Origin: Delphinapterus leucas
Lineage: Eukaryota; Chordata; Mammalia; Artiodactyla; Monodontidae
Assembly (NCBI RefSeq): GCF_002288925.2
Contig: NW_022098000.1
Coordinates: 5,432,487-5,496,486 of the forward strand
DNA: 64,000 nt
Reading direction: 5' to 3'
A program made the translations under genes and the position numbers. Of the stretch, positions 22,071 to 33,660 are shown piece by piece (position 1 is the first letter of the stretch; the number at the start of each line of letters is the position of its first letter). The notes under the pieces are model-generated. The model saw only the letters and a list, made by a program, of their open reading frames with translations, was not told the origin of the DNA and did no database searches.

Positions 22071-23249
22071 CTCAATATTTCAATCTTGTGTTCCAGCCAC
22101 AGATTTGAGATGTCATCCTTTAAATGAATTAGAATGAAAGAAAATAAACACATTTAAAGAGAAAGAAAGTGCTTCAACAGTTGCACAGAAACCTCTTTGC
22201 TGCTATAAACATTTAGGACAGGAAGACACACGGCTGAAGTCAACTCCCAGCCACGTTTGGTGTATAGTTTTCATGTTTTAAACGATCAGCGTTCAGTCGT
22301 TACTCCTGTACTGGCAGTCTTTTCCTTTGTGTATGTGAGTTTCTTCCTATTAATAAGCCTCTCTTTTGGAAGCATTCTTATGGCAACAACTGTAATTACA
22401 AACCCAAGACTGAGCTGCAAAATGCGGTGATGTGACAGCTTTTGTGAAAGGAAGAGTGGAGAAAGAATGAAAGCTTATAATTTTCTTTGAGGTGTCTTGA
22501 AAGCTGACAGTAGTTCTGCCCTGATGATGTAAACGTGCAGTGACCTGGAGATTCAGGGTGAGAATAAGCCAGACAGACACGCTATGTCCCTGCTCCATGG
22601 GCCGTAAGTCAACAAGCAAGAGCTGGATTCTTGATGGGGTCTTTTAAAGGAATCATCTAGAACAATAGTTCTCAATATTTTGGAATAGGAAGGCTGCTTT
22701 TTCATGTCAAAACTTTTCATTCCTCCTATGAGTTGAGTTGTTCTTTTTGAATACATCTTTTGAGGAAACATATAAATGATCACTAGCAGTTGCACCTTTG
22801 CTGTGACTTTGAAATAAATTTGTTTGCCTCATGAATCACAATAGCATTTATGCTATTGGAAAATTTCATTGTGAAATATGATTTCTTCGGTCGACCAACA
22901 AAGCTTGGCCCCTGATGAATTGGATGCAATTTGCAGCAGCCCAGAAACCTATGATTTCCTCCTCCCCTCACTGTCCCTACTTCAAGGTCACAGACTTGGA
23001 AAAGCATGTTCCTTATATCCATTCATTCAATTGTTTCTTTTCATTAAAAAAAAGTATCAGGAGGCTATTATATTTTGAGCATCATGATTGGGGTCATACA
23101 TACAAAGTCAATACCTGGCACCTGCCCTCAAGGAACTTAAGTCCAGTTGGGGAGACGGATTTGAGAACAGTAAGACAGGATGATGAGCACAAAGGAGGCA
23201 TGGTCAGTTCTATCAGGTGGGAGGAGTTAGAAAAGCTTTCCTGTAGGAG
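22071..23249. other. Non-coding sequence
   Basis: No supported gene. 23,040-23,240 ('cctgccctcaaggaactta..gttggggagacgga') matches a widespread old mammalian repeat type that I cannot name. Confidence 0.45.
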
Positions 23250-23720
23250 GAGTATCAGCCAGCTATGGCCATGGTAATGCCGGGCAGCTCATGGCTCAAA
23301 GACGTGGTGACTGAAAACAATAATCCTTAGGCTCATGGTCTACAAGACAATGGCCAAACCATTGGGCTGAGCTTGACTCCAGGCTTTGGGTTCCAGCTCT
23401 AGGCTGCTGACTGTGTTGGGGTCCTCTCCTCGACTCCACATGGCTCTCCTCCTCCTTAGATCACAGTCTGTTCTCAGAGTGCATCTCTAAAGAGCAGGAG
23501 AGTTCAACTGTTCCAAAAGAGTTCAAGTCTCAACTCTCACTGCGGTCACTAAAATTCCACTGGCTGAAGCAAGTAGCATGGCCACACCCAAAGTCAAGGG
23601 ACCGGGCAGCACACTCCACTCTTCCATGACGTCGGTGTGGATGCCCTACAGGGAAGTGAAGAAGTGGGGCCCGAAACTCAATTACCAAAGGAGAGGACCT
23701 TGGCTCTACATCCTGAGGGA
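23250..23720. repeat. Ancient eutherian LTR-like repeat
   Basis: 'ggctcatggtctacaagaca', 'agcttgactccaggctttgg', and 'aaattccactggctgaagca' followed by 'agtagcatggccacaccca'. I recognise the pattern from mammalian interspersed repeats but not the family or orientation. Confidence 0.5.
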
Positions 23721-24118
23721 TGATTACAGCTGACGTAAGGATCAAGAGAAATCAAGAAACATTCGTGCACAGTCTTTGGCCTCCAAGAAATGTTCTGAGG
23801 GATACGAGTCAGGGATGCTCTGGGAGATCCATGCTGAGCGCCTGTCATGGAATATTCCAGAGCCACTAGTACATAATGATGAGCACTGCCTTGTGGCTGC
23901 CAGAGCTGCCCTGAGCTAGAGGAAATTTAATGAAAGGCCTCCTCCTGCTGAAACTAGGCCCAGATCAACCTGGGGCCATTTGAACCCCGTGTCTTTGGTT
24001 TGATGGACAGTGACATTTAAAAGAAGAAAAGTAGGGCACACATTCTGTGCTACCTTCCACACTAATCCATTCTTCATGCTGCTGTCTTCAGAGGATTGTA
24101 TTCATTTCATATTTCCAC

Positions 24119-24646
24119 TGTTGGGGAGGAGGACAATCTCCCCCCACCCTTCTTGAATTCTCTTGGCTGGTCTAAGTAGCAAACAGACACAGGACAGATT
24201 AACAGGAGAAAAAACAACCTTAATTCGTATCTATGAAGGTCTCATAGAAACAGACCTAATTAGTGACCAAGGCAGGCAGCTTTTCTACTCTTTAGACAAA
24301 GAAACAATAAGTTTAAGAGGAATGGAGAGGACAAAGAAATTTAGACTTGGGTGCTTAATTAGCGAAGAATCGAAATGGAATTGGGCTTGGATGGTAAATT
24401 AGTAAAGAAGTAACAAGGTTTGTTTCTAGAGCCTTTTTGGCCCTGAATTCCCAATCTCTGGCAATAAGGATGCCAGAAGCAGGGAGGGCACCTTTCACAT
24501 GGGAAATTTATTTCCTGTTTTCAGGGAGACAGGAAGGAGGGTCAGAGCGTCCTTCTTACATTGGCTGTTTCTTAAGTAACTTTCATTCAAAATAATCAAT
24601 GTACCACTTTGGCATATTTGGGGGCAGCCTGCCCTGGGCCCCAACA
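24119..24646 (-). mobile_element. Solo LTR, family unassigned
   Basis: A 528-bp unit bounded by perfect 8-bp inverted ends, tgttgggg (24,119-24,126) and ccccaaca (24,639-24,646), giving the TG...CA form of an LTR. A minus-strand AATAAA (from 'tttatt' near 24,508) suggests minus orientation. Flanking 4-mers ccac and caac could be a decayed TSD. No gag, pol or env sequence lies nearby, so this is a recombined solo LTR of an old endogenous retrovirus or MaLR. Confidence 0.72.
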
Positions 24647-25055
24647 CAACTGTAACCCAATTACCACAGACTTAATGGCTTAAAACAGCACACATTTATG
24701 ATCTTACAGCTCAGGAGGTGAGAAGTCTGAAATGGTCCAACGGGCTAACGTCGAGCTGCTGTCAGGGCCGCGTTCCTTCTGGAGCCTCCAGGAGAGAATA
24801 TGTTCTCGCCTTTGCTGGCTTCTGGAGGCCACCAGCGTTCCTGTGGCTTGTGGCTCCTCCATCTTCAAAGCTAGCAGTGAAGCATCTTCAAAACTTTCTC
24901 TGACTCTTCTCTTGTGATGATATTGAACTGACCAGAGAATCCAGGATGAGATCCTTATTTTAAGAACAGCTGGTTAGCATCTTTTAGTCCACCTTGTTAG
25001 GTAACATGGGGACATGGACATCTTTGACAGGCCATTATTCTGCCTAGCGAACAGG
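24647..25055 (+). repeat. Ancient LTR-like repeat
   Basis: 'ctgtaacccaattaccacag', 'aatggcttaaaacagcacac', 'ttacagctcaggaggtgaga', 'cgttccttctggagcctcca', 'ggacatggacatctttgaca', 'ggccattattctgcctagc'. A common eutherian LTR-type repeat. The start of its consensus appears to lie left of the solo LTR, which therefore inserted into it. Confidence 0.7.
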
Positions 25056-25065
25056 TGAGGGAATG

Positions 25066-25077
25066 GGGGGGGGGGCG
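25066..25077 (+). repeat. Poly-G tract
   Basis: Run of about ten G broken by one C. Short. Confidence 0.7.
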
Positions 25078-25394
25078 GTGAGGCATGAACATTGCCTCCT
25101 ACTGGTGTTATGCTTTATGACATATCAAGACTTTCATTTTTTATGCTCTCACTTTTCAATCAATAGTAAGCAGAGAGCCATTTTATAAGTGAATAAATTG
25201 AAACCCAGATAGTTAAATGGCAACACAGTATAGCATAATAGTTACTTGCTGCTGTTTCAACTACCTCAGAGTACTACCAATGTATCTAGTTGGCCCTTAT
25301 CTGACTCAGTTGCTATCTTTTGTTACTTGTCTGTCTCATCACCTCTAGGCAGGCATGGAGTGTCTTTACGCTCTGTGCCTTAGCTTAAGCAGGG

Positions 25395-25550
25395 TGAAAG
25401 AAAATAGCACTTATTAGACACTCATTGTAAACATCATTTGTCAGGGAGGCTATATGTGATTTGTACTTAAAGATGAGTAACCATGGGTCCAACAGAACAA
25501 GGCTGGAACTCACACCAAAATCTGCCTGACTTCAAAGCCAGTGATTTTTC
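25395..25550 (-). repeat. MIR relic
   Basis: Antisense MIR: 'aaaatagcacttattagaca', 'taaagatgagtaacc', 'aggctggaactcacaccaaa', 'tgcctgacttcaaagccagt'. Confidence 0.65.
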
Positions 25551-25804
25551 TTCTTCCTGTGGGTACAGGAAGACCTGGGATTGGGACATAGATTTTGTGT
25601 TCAAAAGGGGGCAGCTTTTTCTATCATCCCTACTAAGTTTATGGAGTATTCCAGTTTTAAGACAGAACTTTGAAACAAAAAGTACATGATGAATATATTT
25701 GTCCAAACCCATACTATGTACAACACCAAGAGTAAACTATGAACTTTGGGTGATATTTATAAATATTTAGAATATTGAATATTTGTATAATATTCTAAAT
25801 CCTT

Positions 25805-27610
25805 TGTTGTCATTTCAATAATCTTCACAGCATCTTCACCAGGAGTAGATTCCATGTCAAAAAACCACTTTATTTGCTGATTCATAAGAAACAACTCTTC
25901 ATCTGTTCAAGTTTTATCCTGAGATTGCAGTAATTCAGTCACATCTTCAAGTTCCACTTCTAATTCTAGTTTTCCTACTTTTCCCACCACATTTGCGGTT
26001 ACTTCCTCCACTGAAGTCTTGAATCCCTCAAAGTCATCCATGAGGAATCAACTTCTTCCAAACTCCTGGTAACACTGATATTTTGACCTCCTCCCATGAA
26101 TCAGAAGTGTTCTTCATGGCGTCCAGAATGCTGAATCCTTTCCAGAAGATTTTCAATTGATTTTGCCCAGATCGATCAGAGGAATCACTATCTATGGAAG
26201 CTATAGCCTTATGAAGTGTGTTTCTTAAATCATAAGACTGGAAAGTTGAAATTACTCCTTGATCCATGGGCTGCAGAATGAATGTTGTGTTAGCAGTCAT
26301 GAAAATAACATGAATCTCCTTGGCTTTTTTTCGGAGCAGTAGTTCTCAATAGTGGGCTTAAAATATTCAGTAAACCATATTGTAAAGAGATGTACTATCA
26401 TCTCAGCTTTGCTGTTCCATTTATAGAGCACAGGCAGATTAGATTTAGCATAATTCTTAAGGGCCCTAGGATTTTTGGAATGGTAAGTGAACACTGGCTT
26501 CAACTTCAAGTCATTAGCTGCATTAGCCCCTAGCACGAGAGTCAGCCTGTCCTTTGAAGGCAAACATTGACTTCTCCTCTCTAGCTATGGAATGAAAGTC
26601 CTAGATGGCATTTTCTTCCAGTATAAGGCTGTTTTGTCCATATTGAAAATCTGCTTAGTGTAGCCACCTTCATGAATTACCTTAACTAGATCTTCTGGAC
26701 AACTTGCTGCAGCTTCTACATCAGCACTTGCTGCTTCACTTGCACTTTTATGTTATGGAGAGGGCGTCTTTCCTTAAAGTCCATGAACCAACCTCTGCTA
26801 GCTTCAAACTTTTCTTCTGCAGTTTCCTCACCTCCCTCAGGCTTCACAGAATTGAAGAGGGTTAGGGCCTTGCTCTGACTGGGCTTAAAGGAATGTTGTG
26901 CCTGGTTTGACCTTCTACCCAGAGATTAATACTTTCTCCATATTGGCAGTAAGGCTGTTTCACTTTCTTATCATTCTTATCATTTCTTATTATTCACTGG
27001 AATAGCACTTTTGATTTCCTTCAAGAACTTTTCCTTTGCATTCGTGACTTGGCTAACAGTTTGGCACAAGATGTCTAGCTTTCTGCCTATCTTGGTTTCC
27101 AACATGCCTTCCTCACTAAGCTTAATCATTTCTAACTTTTGATTTAAAGTGAGAGACATGCACCTCTTCCTTTCACTCAAACACTTGGAGGCCACTGTAG
27201 AGTTATTAATTGGCCTAATTTTAATATTGTTGTATCTCAGGGAGTAGGGAGGCCCAGGGAGAGGAGAGACATAGGGGAATGGCCTGTTGGTGGAGCAGTC
27301 AGAACACACACATTTATCAGTTAAGTTTGCCATTTTGTATGGGCCTGGTTCATGGAGCCCCCAAAAAATTACAATGGTAACATCAAAGATCATTGGTCAC
27401 AGATCACCATAACACATATAATAATAACAAAAATGTCTGAAACATTTGAGAATTACTGAAACGTGACAGAGACACAAAGTTAACAAATGCTGTTGCAAAG
27501 ACGACTCCAATAGACTTGCTTGACACAGGGTTGCCACGAACCTTCAATCTGTAAAAAATGCAATATATGCAAAGCACAATAAAATGCATTAAAATGAGGT
27601 CTGCCTATAA
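25805..27610 (-). mobile_element. Tigger1-like DNA transposon relic with dead transposase
   Basis: Minus-strand order: a terminal segment near 27,610 ('aggcagacctcattttaatg'), a 5' untranslated part, then a pogo/Tigger transposase. The N-terminal helix-turn-helix region (about 27,180-27,000) shows '[17 protein letters not shown]' and '[16 protein letters not shown]'. The DDE core follows near 26,560-26,040, including '[18 protein letters not shown]', '[18 protein letters not shown]' and 'LQPMDQGVISTFQSY'. Frameshifts and stops separate these blocks. The 3' end past about 25,805 (last coding part and terminal repeat) is missing, so the element is immobile and non-coding. Confidence 0.92.
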
Positions 27611-28100
27611 ATGACGTCATACAAGAAAGATTCTATTGACATTTTCTTTTTTCACTCAGTGTTTTGGTTTCAAGATTTATCCATGTTAGAGACTTCCCTG
27701 GTGGTCCAGTGGTTAAGACTGTGCACTCCCAATGCAGGGGGCCTGGATTCAATCCCTGGTTGGGGAAGTAACATCCCCCATACCGCAACTAAGCCCACGC
27801 ACCACAAGCACTGAGCCCACGCGCTCTAGAGCCCGCACACCGCAACTAGAGAAGCCTGCACGCCACAACAAAGACTCAGCGCAGCCATAATTAATTAATT
27901 AATTAAAAGATCTATCCGTGTTAATATGTGTAGATAGATATAGTGTATTTTAATGGCTGTACTGTATTTCATTGTATGACTATAATGTTTATTTTCCCCT
28001 ATGATAGTAAATTTAAATTTTTTTCTATACTCAAAACAGTACAGCAATGAACATTCTTCTTTGAATGAATCTCCTGTTGCCATGGGCTGGAGTTACTGAT
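27611..28100 (-). mobile_element. Old L1M 3' fragment (antisense), split by SINE
   Basis: 'tttggtttcaagatttatcc', then after the SINE 'attttaatggctgtactgta', 'tttcattgtatgactataat' and 'acagcaatgaacattcttct'. These are diverged versions of the antisense L1 tail. Confidence 0.6.
27690..27906 (+). mobile_element. CHR-type SINE (intermediate length)
   Basis: 'gacttccctggtggtccagt', 'ggattcaatccctggttggg', a shortened 'ccgcaactagagaagcctg' section and an AATTAATTAATT tail. TSD of about 17 bp with mismatches ('agatttatccatgtta' and 'agatctatccgtgtta'). Inserted in the L1M fragment. Confidence 0.94.
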
Positions 28101-28242
28101 AGCACTGTTCCTCAAACTGGGGACTGCAGACTGTTAGCAGTTCATGGCTAGAAACTGCAGAATTGTAGAATAAACATTTAGAAACTTTAAAAGTAATTCA
28201 ACTGAGACTTTTACATCTTTCAAATCTAATAATAAAAAATTA

Positions 28243-28571
28243 GGGGCTTCCCTGGTGGTGCAGTGGTTGAGTCCACCTGCCAATGCAAGGGACACGGGTT
28301 CGAGCCCTGGTCCGGGAAGGTCCCACATGCTGCGGAGCAACTAAGCTCGTGTGCCACAATTACTGAGCCTGCGCTCTAGAGCCCGTGAGCCACAACTACT
28401 GAAGCCCACACTCCTACAGCCCGTGCTCCACAACAAGAGAAGCCACCGCAGTGAGAAGCCCGCGAACTGCAATGAAGAGTAGCACCCGCTCATGGCAACT
28501 AGAGAAAGCCCACGCGCAGCAACGAAGACCCAACACAGCCAAAAATAAATAAATAAAATAAATAAATTTTA
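28243..28571 (+). mobile_element. CHR-type SINE (330-bp subtype)
   Basis: Complete long subtype: 'ggggcttccctggtggtgca', 'ggttcgagccctggtccggg', repeated 'ccacaactactgaagcc', 'gaagacccaacacagcc', AAATAAAT tail. Confidence 0.96.
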
Positions 28572-28739
28572 AAAACTTAGTCAGGCTTGTATTTTGTAGG
28601 TCTGTTGTTAAATTTCGTTTGTTTTATGAATTGCTTTTTCTTTTATTTTATAAATATATTGATCCTCAATAGGTTGGAAATTCAAAAGGAAAGTACTGGG
28701 TTTTCATGATAGTGTTTGAGAATCTCTGCACAGTTTCTA

Positions 28740-28990
28740 CCCAGAAGAGGCATTTCTGGGCAATGAGTAAGTGCATCTTTCACTCTTTAGGGTGTTTACA
28801 CTCCAAGATGGTCAAACCATTTTCCAACCTCACATGCAGTGTATGAGTTTCCTTTTTCCCACAGTTGCATTATCAGGCTTTAAAATCTTTGCCAATATGA
28901 TTGATACCTGCAAAATAATATTGCATCTTAATTAACACTTCTCTGATCAATGAGCTTGAAATCTGTATGTTTGTTAGGTTCCTATTTGTG
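28740..28990 (-). mobile_element. Old L1M 3' fragment (antisense)
   Basis: 'accattttccaacctcacat', 'gcagtgtatgagtttccttt', 'aaaatctttgccaatatgat', 'cttctctgatcaatgagct': a decayed antisense L1 tail, probably the same insertion as 27,611-28,100. Confidence 0.6.
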
Positions 28991-29335
28991 TGACCTGAAC
29001 AAGGTAGATTTTTTCAGTTTGCCATTGGGGGGGGCGGGAATATTTCCTTAACAATCAAGCTCTAGGAGGTAAAGTATTATAACAGGTAGAACTGGTTTGG
29101 ATGAGGAAAAGCCTAAGAATAATAGCTGGTTCGGACTTGATGAAAAACAGGAAATGCTACTTGTAGCAAACGAATGCTCAGGCAGGGACTTTCCTGTATA
29201 TGCATCTTCCCTGGTATTTTGGGTTTGGGACACTCATTCAGTTGTCACCACTAATACACTTCAAAGGAGCAGTTTTCACTAAGAATTCTGTACCTAACAT
29301 CCAGTTCTGATCATCCTGTGTTTTTCTGGCGCTAA

Positions 29336-29966
29336 TGAGGCAGGATATAGATGGGCCCCAGGCCGAGCAGCTGTAGTTCATCCCCTGTGGACAGATACTC
29401 CAAAATAGCTGGAGGTAAGAAAAGCTGAGTCCTGCTCAAACAAGAGACAAAAGACCACATATTCCTCATTCTCGAAGTCAAGGAGACCTTCCTGATTACA
29501 CACGAGCAGAGAGACTCCTTGAAGGTCAAAAAGGGAGCGGGTGCCACCCCGTAGTAAGTGATGTCAACCTACCCATAGGCCTCTTCGCTAGAATCCATCT
29601 TGGCTAAGAGATGCACGTGAACACATGGGAGGACCCTTAGATAAACCAAATACAGACTCAGAACCAGGCAAGATGATTGGCCAAAGGAAACCCAGAAGAA
29701 ATGCCCCATATAAGTGATTCAAACTACCACGAGGGTGCTACTCTGTCTCTGAGCCCACCCGTGTATCTATCCACACGTACTCTTTTTCCTCCTAGTAAAC
29801 ACTTTACTTGTTTCACTACTTTCCATTTCTTAGTGGAAATTTATTTCCTGCAAAGCCGTATGGAACCAGGGCCTTGTCACTGGCCACTGCCGCAGCCTGA
29901 CTTCAGTCTCTGGCTGAGAACGAAATCCTGCTTCAAGCCGCTGCAGGCTGAGGCCACATGGGATCA
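29336..29966 (+). mobile_element. Complete solo LTR of an ERV1-like element
   Basis: A 631-bp TG...CA unit flanked by an exact 4-bp TSD, ctaa (29,332-29,335 and 29,967-29,970), the duplication size usual for gamma-type ERVs. It has an inverted CCAAT box ('gattggcc', about 29,673) and a TATA-like 'ccatataa' about 30 bp further on. A 'ctctgagcccacccgtgtat' R-like block and a C-rich U5 ending 'ccacatgggatca' follow. No internal retroviral genes adjoin it, so the provirus has recombined to a single LTR. Family name not assigned. Confidence 0.85.
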
Positions 29967-29970
29967 CTAA

Positions 29971-30699
29971 TAAGACAGAGGACACAAATGGGACCCAGAG
30001 GGTCTGAGATGGAGACACAGTGGAGAATGAGGGGACCACCTGGCCAAGAAATAGGATGTTACCAGTCTTTCTCCCCACTAACTGGTACTTTATACTAGTT
30101 AGTCAATGTATCATCTGATACATCAGAAACCCACAGGATTTTTTAAGAACAGTGTTAGCTCAAGCAGAGACGTGCCAAAATGAAAAGAGCTTCCGGGTCC
30201 TCAAACTTCTATGGGGAAAAAGCAGGGTAAGCGTTTCTCAGCTGCAAACACAGGTCATTTTAATGAAAAAGGTAGTATGTCTCAGAGGCTTCCCCGAGGC
30301 TGGCCTGGAGAACGCTGGAGAACTAACTATTCCAAGAAGCCGAGCTAGCAGCACGTGCCCAGTGGATTCTGGAATTGCTGTGGATCACCGATTGCTCTGT
30401 ACCTTCTAGTCACTCGCCCCTTTTGAATGCAAGTGTCTACCTCTAGCTTACAGATGTATGTTGAGTGTGTGTATGTGGGGGGGGGGGGGGGGGGGGAGGG
30501 GGAGGAAGGAGATAGAATAACTTCTCTTTCTGATTCACAATCTACACAATCTGTGTCTGCAACCCAGGAACCACACCCAAGGAGTTGTGCCTGACGGAAA
30601 ATTTCTGAAAAGCCCCATCTGAATTTGAACATGATTTAGATGACAAGACGCCATCATGGGGTGAGGCTTTGGGAGTCCAGAGAGAGGTAGGTGTAAGTA
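29971..30699. other. Non-coding sequence with long poly-G
   Basis: Unique-looking. Holds the poly-G tract below. No exon supported. Confidence 0.5.
30477..30502 (+). repeat. Poly-G tract, G-quadruplex prone
   Basis: Twenty consecutive G, one A, then five G, followed by 'aggaaggag'. Length may be a sequencing or assembly uncertainty. Confidence 0.9.
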
Positions 30700-31250
30700 C
30701 ATTTTGCTTGTGAGGGAGGTGACTCCTTGAAGACCAGAAAGTACACTGTGATAGCTGGGAGCTTCACCTCCTGGGATTTCAGGCCCCTAGGTGGCCAGTC
30801 CCCTCCCACATTAAACTTGGTGATTTGCTTTCACTATTAGAGTAGGGCAGAGGTAACATCACGGCAGTTCTGCGCACAAGCCTCGACAAGGCCAGGCAGC
30901 TTCCACTCTGTACTTTGGGGATCCCTGAGCTGCTGTATAAGAATATCAGATGCTCCGCTGGGGAGATCGTATGGAAAGGCCATGTGCGGAGGGAAAAGCC
31001 CTGGATTACATGAAAACGAGGAGTGAAGCCTGGACTCCCAGCTGTCCCTCAAGACGTCAGACGGTGAATGAAGCCGTTTTGGACGTCATAGTCCCAGCTG
31101 CCATCCAATTGCTGCTGCAGGAGGGACCCCCAGTGAGACCAGCAGAGCTGTCCAGCCGAGTCCATCAATCTATGGAGTCATCAGCAATGATAGAATTGTT
31201 GCTGATTTCAGCCACTACTTCTGGAGTGGTAACAAAACAACATCTTTATA
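30700..31250 (+). repeat. MLT1-type MaLR LTR
   Basis: 'aggtaacatcacggcagttc', 'aaggccaggcagcttccact', 'ggatccctgagctgctgtat', 'acgtcatagtcccagctgcc', 'cagtgagaccagcagagctg', ending 'ggagtggtaacaaaac'. The open frame here reflects GC-rich repeat sequence, not a gene. Confidence 0.75.
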
Positions 31251-32314
31251 ATGTGAATCTACCTCATGAACATGCTCAATCTCTCCTTTATTAGATGTTC
31301 TTCCATTTCTCCCCACGACGTTTTGTAGTTTTCTGTGTCACTGTCTTGAACATTTTTTTAGTTTGGTTCTTAGACATATGCTTTTTGTATTCTGTTGATA
31401 AATAGTATTATGTGTAACATTTTATTTTCTAATGGCTTATTGTCAGGTTATAGAAATTTAATTATATGTGGAAATGAACTACATGATTTTGTTTATTGAC
31501 CATCTATGCAGTGAGCTTGTCCAATTCTCCTATTAATTCTAACAGTTTATCTGCAGACATCTTTGATTTTTCTACCTATGAAATTATATTATATATGAAT
31601 AATGACAGATTTCTTTCTCTTTCTAATCCTAAAGATTTATTTCTCTTTCTAATCTAATTAGAATTTCTAATTCTAAATCCTAATCTAATCCTTTTTTCCT
31701 GTTGCTCTGGCTAGAACCTCTAATCTAATGTTGAACTGAAGAAACCATTCTTGTCTTGTTCCTGATTTTACAGGAAAAGCTTTCAATATTTACCTATTAA
31801 ATATGATATTACTTGTGGAGGGTTTTTTTAGCTATTTTGGGGAAGGCAAGAGTTTTTATTATAAATGAATGTTGAGTTTTATCAAAAGCTTTATAAAAAC
31901 CTTTTTCTGCATCTACTGAGATAGTCATATAATTTTTTTTCTTTTATCTGTTACTGTGGTGAATTTAAACATTGATTTTTAAATTCAAAACCAATCTCAC
32001 ATACCTGAAATAAACCCAGCTTATCTTTTTAAATCTATCACTGGACTTGATTTGTTATTATTTTTTAGCATTTTTGCATGTATGTTATAAGAGAGAGTGA
32101 CCTGTAAATTCTTTCCTTGTATGTCATTGTCTGGTTTAGGTATCAAGCTTATGTGGGTCTCATAAAAAGTACTTCTTGTTGCTATTTTCTGGAAAAGTTT
32201 ATGTAAGATTGATTTTATTATCTCTTTAAATATTTGGTAGAACTCACTAGTAAATCATCTAAGTTGGCAAAGATTTTCATTGTAGGTTCAGTTCCTTTAA
32301 CAGATGTAGATTTA

Positions 32315-32403
32315 TTATTTTTCTTTCTTTTAATTGAAGTATAGTTGATTTACAGTGTTGTGTTAGTTTCAGGTGTACAGCAAAGTGATTCAGTTATACT
32401 TAT
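32315..32403 (-). mobile_element. Very short L1 3' insertion
   Basis: Only the last ~90 bp of an L1 in antisense ('ttaattgaagtatagttgat', 'tcaggtgtacagcaaagtga'). Flanked by a perfect 15-bp TSD acagatgtagattta (32,300-32,314 and 32,404-32,418). A strongly 5'-truncated insertion into the older L1. Confidence 0.95.
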
Positions 32404-32840
32404 ACAGATGTAGATTTAAATCCTATTTCTTACTGGGTTTTCTAGGAATTTGTCCATATCTAAATTTTCAAAATTATTGGCATAAAATTATTCACATCTT
32501 ATGATCTTTTCAATGACTTCATTCCTGAAATTGTTTATTTGCACGTTCTCTCCCTCTCTCTCTCTCTTCTTGATTAGACTGGCCAGGTGTTTGTCAACTT
32601 AATAGTCTTTTTTTTTAAATGATAGAACTTTTAGATCAGACAAACTTCATTGGGTGTTTGTTTTGTTTTCTACTTTGTTCTTTATTATTTACCTTCTCTA
32701 CTTTCTTTGAGTTTTCTCTTGTTTCTAACTTCTTGAAATGGAGACTTAGATCATTCATTTTCAGTTTTTCTACTTTTCTAGTAGATGCAATTAAACCTAT
32801 AAATCTCCCTTGAAGCATAGCTTTGGATGCAGCCTACAAG

Positions 32841-33214
32841 GTTTTTTTGTTTGTTTGTTTTTAATTTATTTAATTAATTTATTTATTATCTTTGGCTGCG
32901 TTGGGTCTTTGTTGCTGCGCATGGGGTTTCTCTAGTTGCGGCGAGCAGGGGCTACTCTTCGTTGCGGTGCACGGACCTCTCATTGTGGTGGCCTCTCTTG
33001 TTGTGGAGCACGGGCTCTAGGTGCGTGGGCTTCATTAGTTGCAGCACATGGGCTCAGTAATTGTGGCTTACGGGCTCCAGAGCACAGGCTCAGTAGCTGT
33101 GGTGCACGGGCCCAGTTGCTCCGCAGCATGTGGGATCTTCCTGGACCAGGGCTCGAACCCATGTCCCCTGCATTGGCAGGCAGATTCTTAACCACTGCAC
33201 CACCAGGGAAGCCC
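32841..33214 (-). mobile_element. CHR-type SINE (330-bp subtype)
   Basis: Antisense long subtype: 'tctttggctgcgttgggtct', 'gcgagcaggggctactcttc', 'ggatcttcctggaccagggc', 'caccagggaagcccc'. TSD cagcctacaag at 32,830-32,840 and 33,215-33,225. Confidence 0.96.
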
Positions 33215-33660
33215 CAGCCTACAAGTTTTGGTGTCTCATATTTTCAATACACTCAATTAAAAATATATTCAAATACCTACTGTGATTTTTGATTTGATCC
33301 ACTGGGTTATTTAGTAATGTAGCATTAATTGTTAAAATTGTGGGATTTTCATATTGGTGTATTTTCATATTGGTATGTTTATTAGCAGCTTAATTACATT
33401 GTGGTCTGAGAACATTCTCTGCACTATTTGTTTCTGATGTTTGTTAAGACTTCCTTGATGGCCAAGTATATGGTCAAATTTTTTATAATGTTCTTTATGT
33501 ACTTGGAAAAAGATGTGTAGTCTGCAGTTGTTGGGTGCATTTTCCAATATGTATATGTCAATTATGTCAAACTTGTTGATCATGTTGCTTAAATCCTCAC
33601 ATTTTTACTATTTTTTGTCTGCTCATTCTATTTATATCCTTTAGTGAAGGACAGTCTCTA

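Larger units (their letters stand above)
31280..33660 (-). mobile_element. Old antisense L1 ORF2 region, hosting two later insertions
   Basis: 2.4 kb of antisense L1 ORF2 (reverse transcriptase and beyond): 'aaaagctttataaaaacctt', 'tctgcatctactgagatagt', 'tgatccactgggttatttag', 'acattgtggtctgagaacat', 'ctgcagttgttgggtgcatt'. Full of stops and indels. Interrupted by a short young L1 tail (32,315-32,403) and a SINE (32,841-33,214). Confidence 0.85.

Noticed and set aside
30950..31294. 114-codon frame with a protein-like sequence
   Set aside because: Matches the MLT1 LTR on the plus strand.
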